Part shown: one piece after another, positions 25,211-25,530 of the stretch | Position numbering within the stretch: the stretch's first letter is position 1 | How the letters are laid out: each line of letters starts with the position of its first letter | NCBI GenBank assembly: GCA_964526285.1 | Contig: CAZGIW010000058.1 | Coordinates: forward strand, 1 to 25,530 | Origin: CAYMAZ01 sp964526285 | Lineage (GTDB): Bacteria > Bacteroidota > Bacteroidia > Bacteroidales > DTU049 | Length of the DNA stretch: 25,530 bases | Direction of reading: 5' to 3' | The notes under the pieces: model-generated | Told to the model about the DNA's origin: nothing | Seen by the model: the letters and a program-made list of their open reading frames with translations, nothing else | Database searches by the model: none | Made by a program: the position numbers and the translations under genes

Positions 25211-25530
25211 ACCAGATTTTTACATTTTTCCCTATTTATCACTATTAAGATAATGAAAAAAGATTGTTAATTGATGATTCGCCGGGGCGTTTGGTTATGA
25301 AATATGGAGAATATTGTAGGATTTGTTAGCCACTCCCAAGCCCTCGGCTTCCCGATCCCATAGGGACAAGTTGGGATCGGGATTCCTATGGAAGAATACT
25401 CTGACGAATCACAATAGAAATTTATTTGACACTTCTTTGTGTTTTCACAGAAATTATACAATACAAAAGGCTTATGTTTGTTTTGTTGAAATTGCTGTGT
25501 GAAGGGCTTTAGCCCTGAGCAAATAAAGAA
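25211..25530. other. Intergenic region upstream of pyk with palindromes
   Basis: About 320 bases without a supportable gene. It holds a perfect 11-bp inverted repeat, TCCCGATCCCA (25350-25360) with TGGGATCGGGA (25372-25382), separated by 11 bases. It also holds AGGGCT-TT-AGCCCT (25503-25516) near the window end. Neither is followed by a T-run on either strand within a few bases, so terminator function is doubtful. Confidence 0.6.

Overview
This looks like a chromosomal stretch of a member of the Bacteroidota. The base composition is AT-rich, and several genes are preceded by the TAnnTTTG -7 promoter motif typical of that phylum. The pyruvate kinase, MFS, PepE and radical SAM proteins, and an exported TPR-like protein, fit that assignment. 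No rRNA, tRNA or CRISPR array was seen. A run of exactly 100 Ns (21137-21236) shows that the sequence is a scaffold from a draft or metagenome assembly.

Left part (1 to about 14750) is an accessory, defence-type island read on the + strand. It opens with an IS21-family remnant: a 5'-truncated istA, an intact istB, and a right end with two 24-bp-spaced terminal repeats. The IS ends inside the first codons of hsdR. The hsdR reading frame now begins in IS DNA, at a TTG preceded by an AAGGTGG ribosome-binding site. Then comes one compact operon of seven genes: hsdR, a 125-aa protein, hsdM, hsdS with an unusual C-terminal extension of about 220 aa, an AAA/ABC-type ATPase, an HNH nuclease, and a 176-aa protein. 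Start and stop codons overlap by 1-4 bases or are 2 bases apart. The ATPase plus HNH pair resembles Septu (PtuA/PtuB), so a type I restriction-modification system and a Septu-like nuclease module appear to be co-expressed. This is the strongest candidate for an unusual system in the window. Downstream are a DUF4143-type ATPase gene with a perfect 12-bp inverted repeat over its promoter, a short-chain dehydrogenase gene, a non-coding stretch dense in small palindromes, and a 169-bp MITE-like element.

Middle part (14976-20444, - strand) is a likely four-gene operon. In transcription order it holds an 893-aa exported TPR-like protein, the S51 dipeptidase PepE, a small SAM methyltransferase, and a cyanophycin-synthetase-like protein. 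The last has the CphA N-terminal domain joined directly to a Mur-ligase core. The ATP-grasp domain and the C-terminal Mur domain are missing.

Right part: the roughly 1.1-kb divergent intergenic region (20445-21555) carries an array of a 114-bp tandem repeat, interrupted by the N gap. Each unit contains two adjacent copies of GTTAnTAACG and a hairpin. It is followed by an MFS transporter gene (+), a YhcC/TIGR01212-type radical SAM gene (-, overlapping the MFS gene tail to tail by 14 bp), and pyruvate kinase (-). The window ends in a 325-base intergenic stretch with further palindromes.
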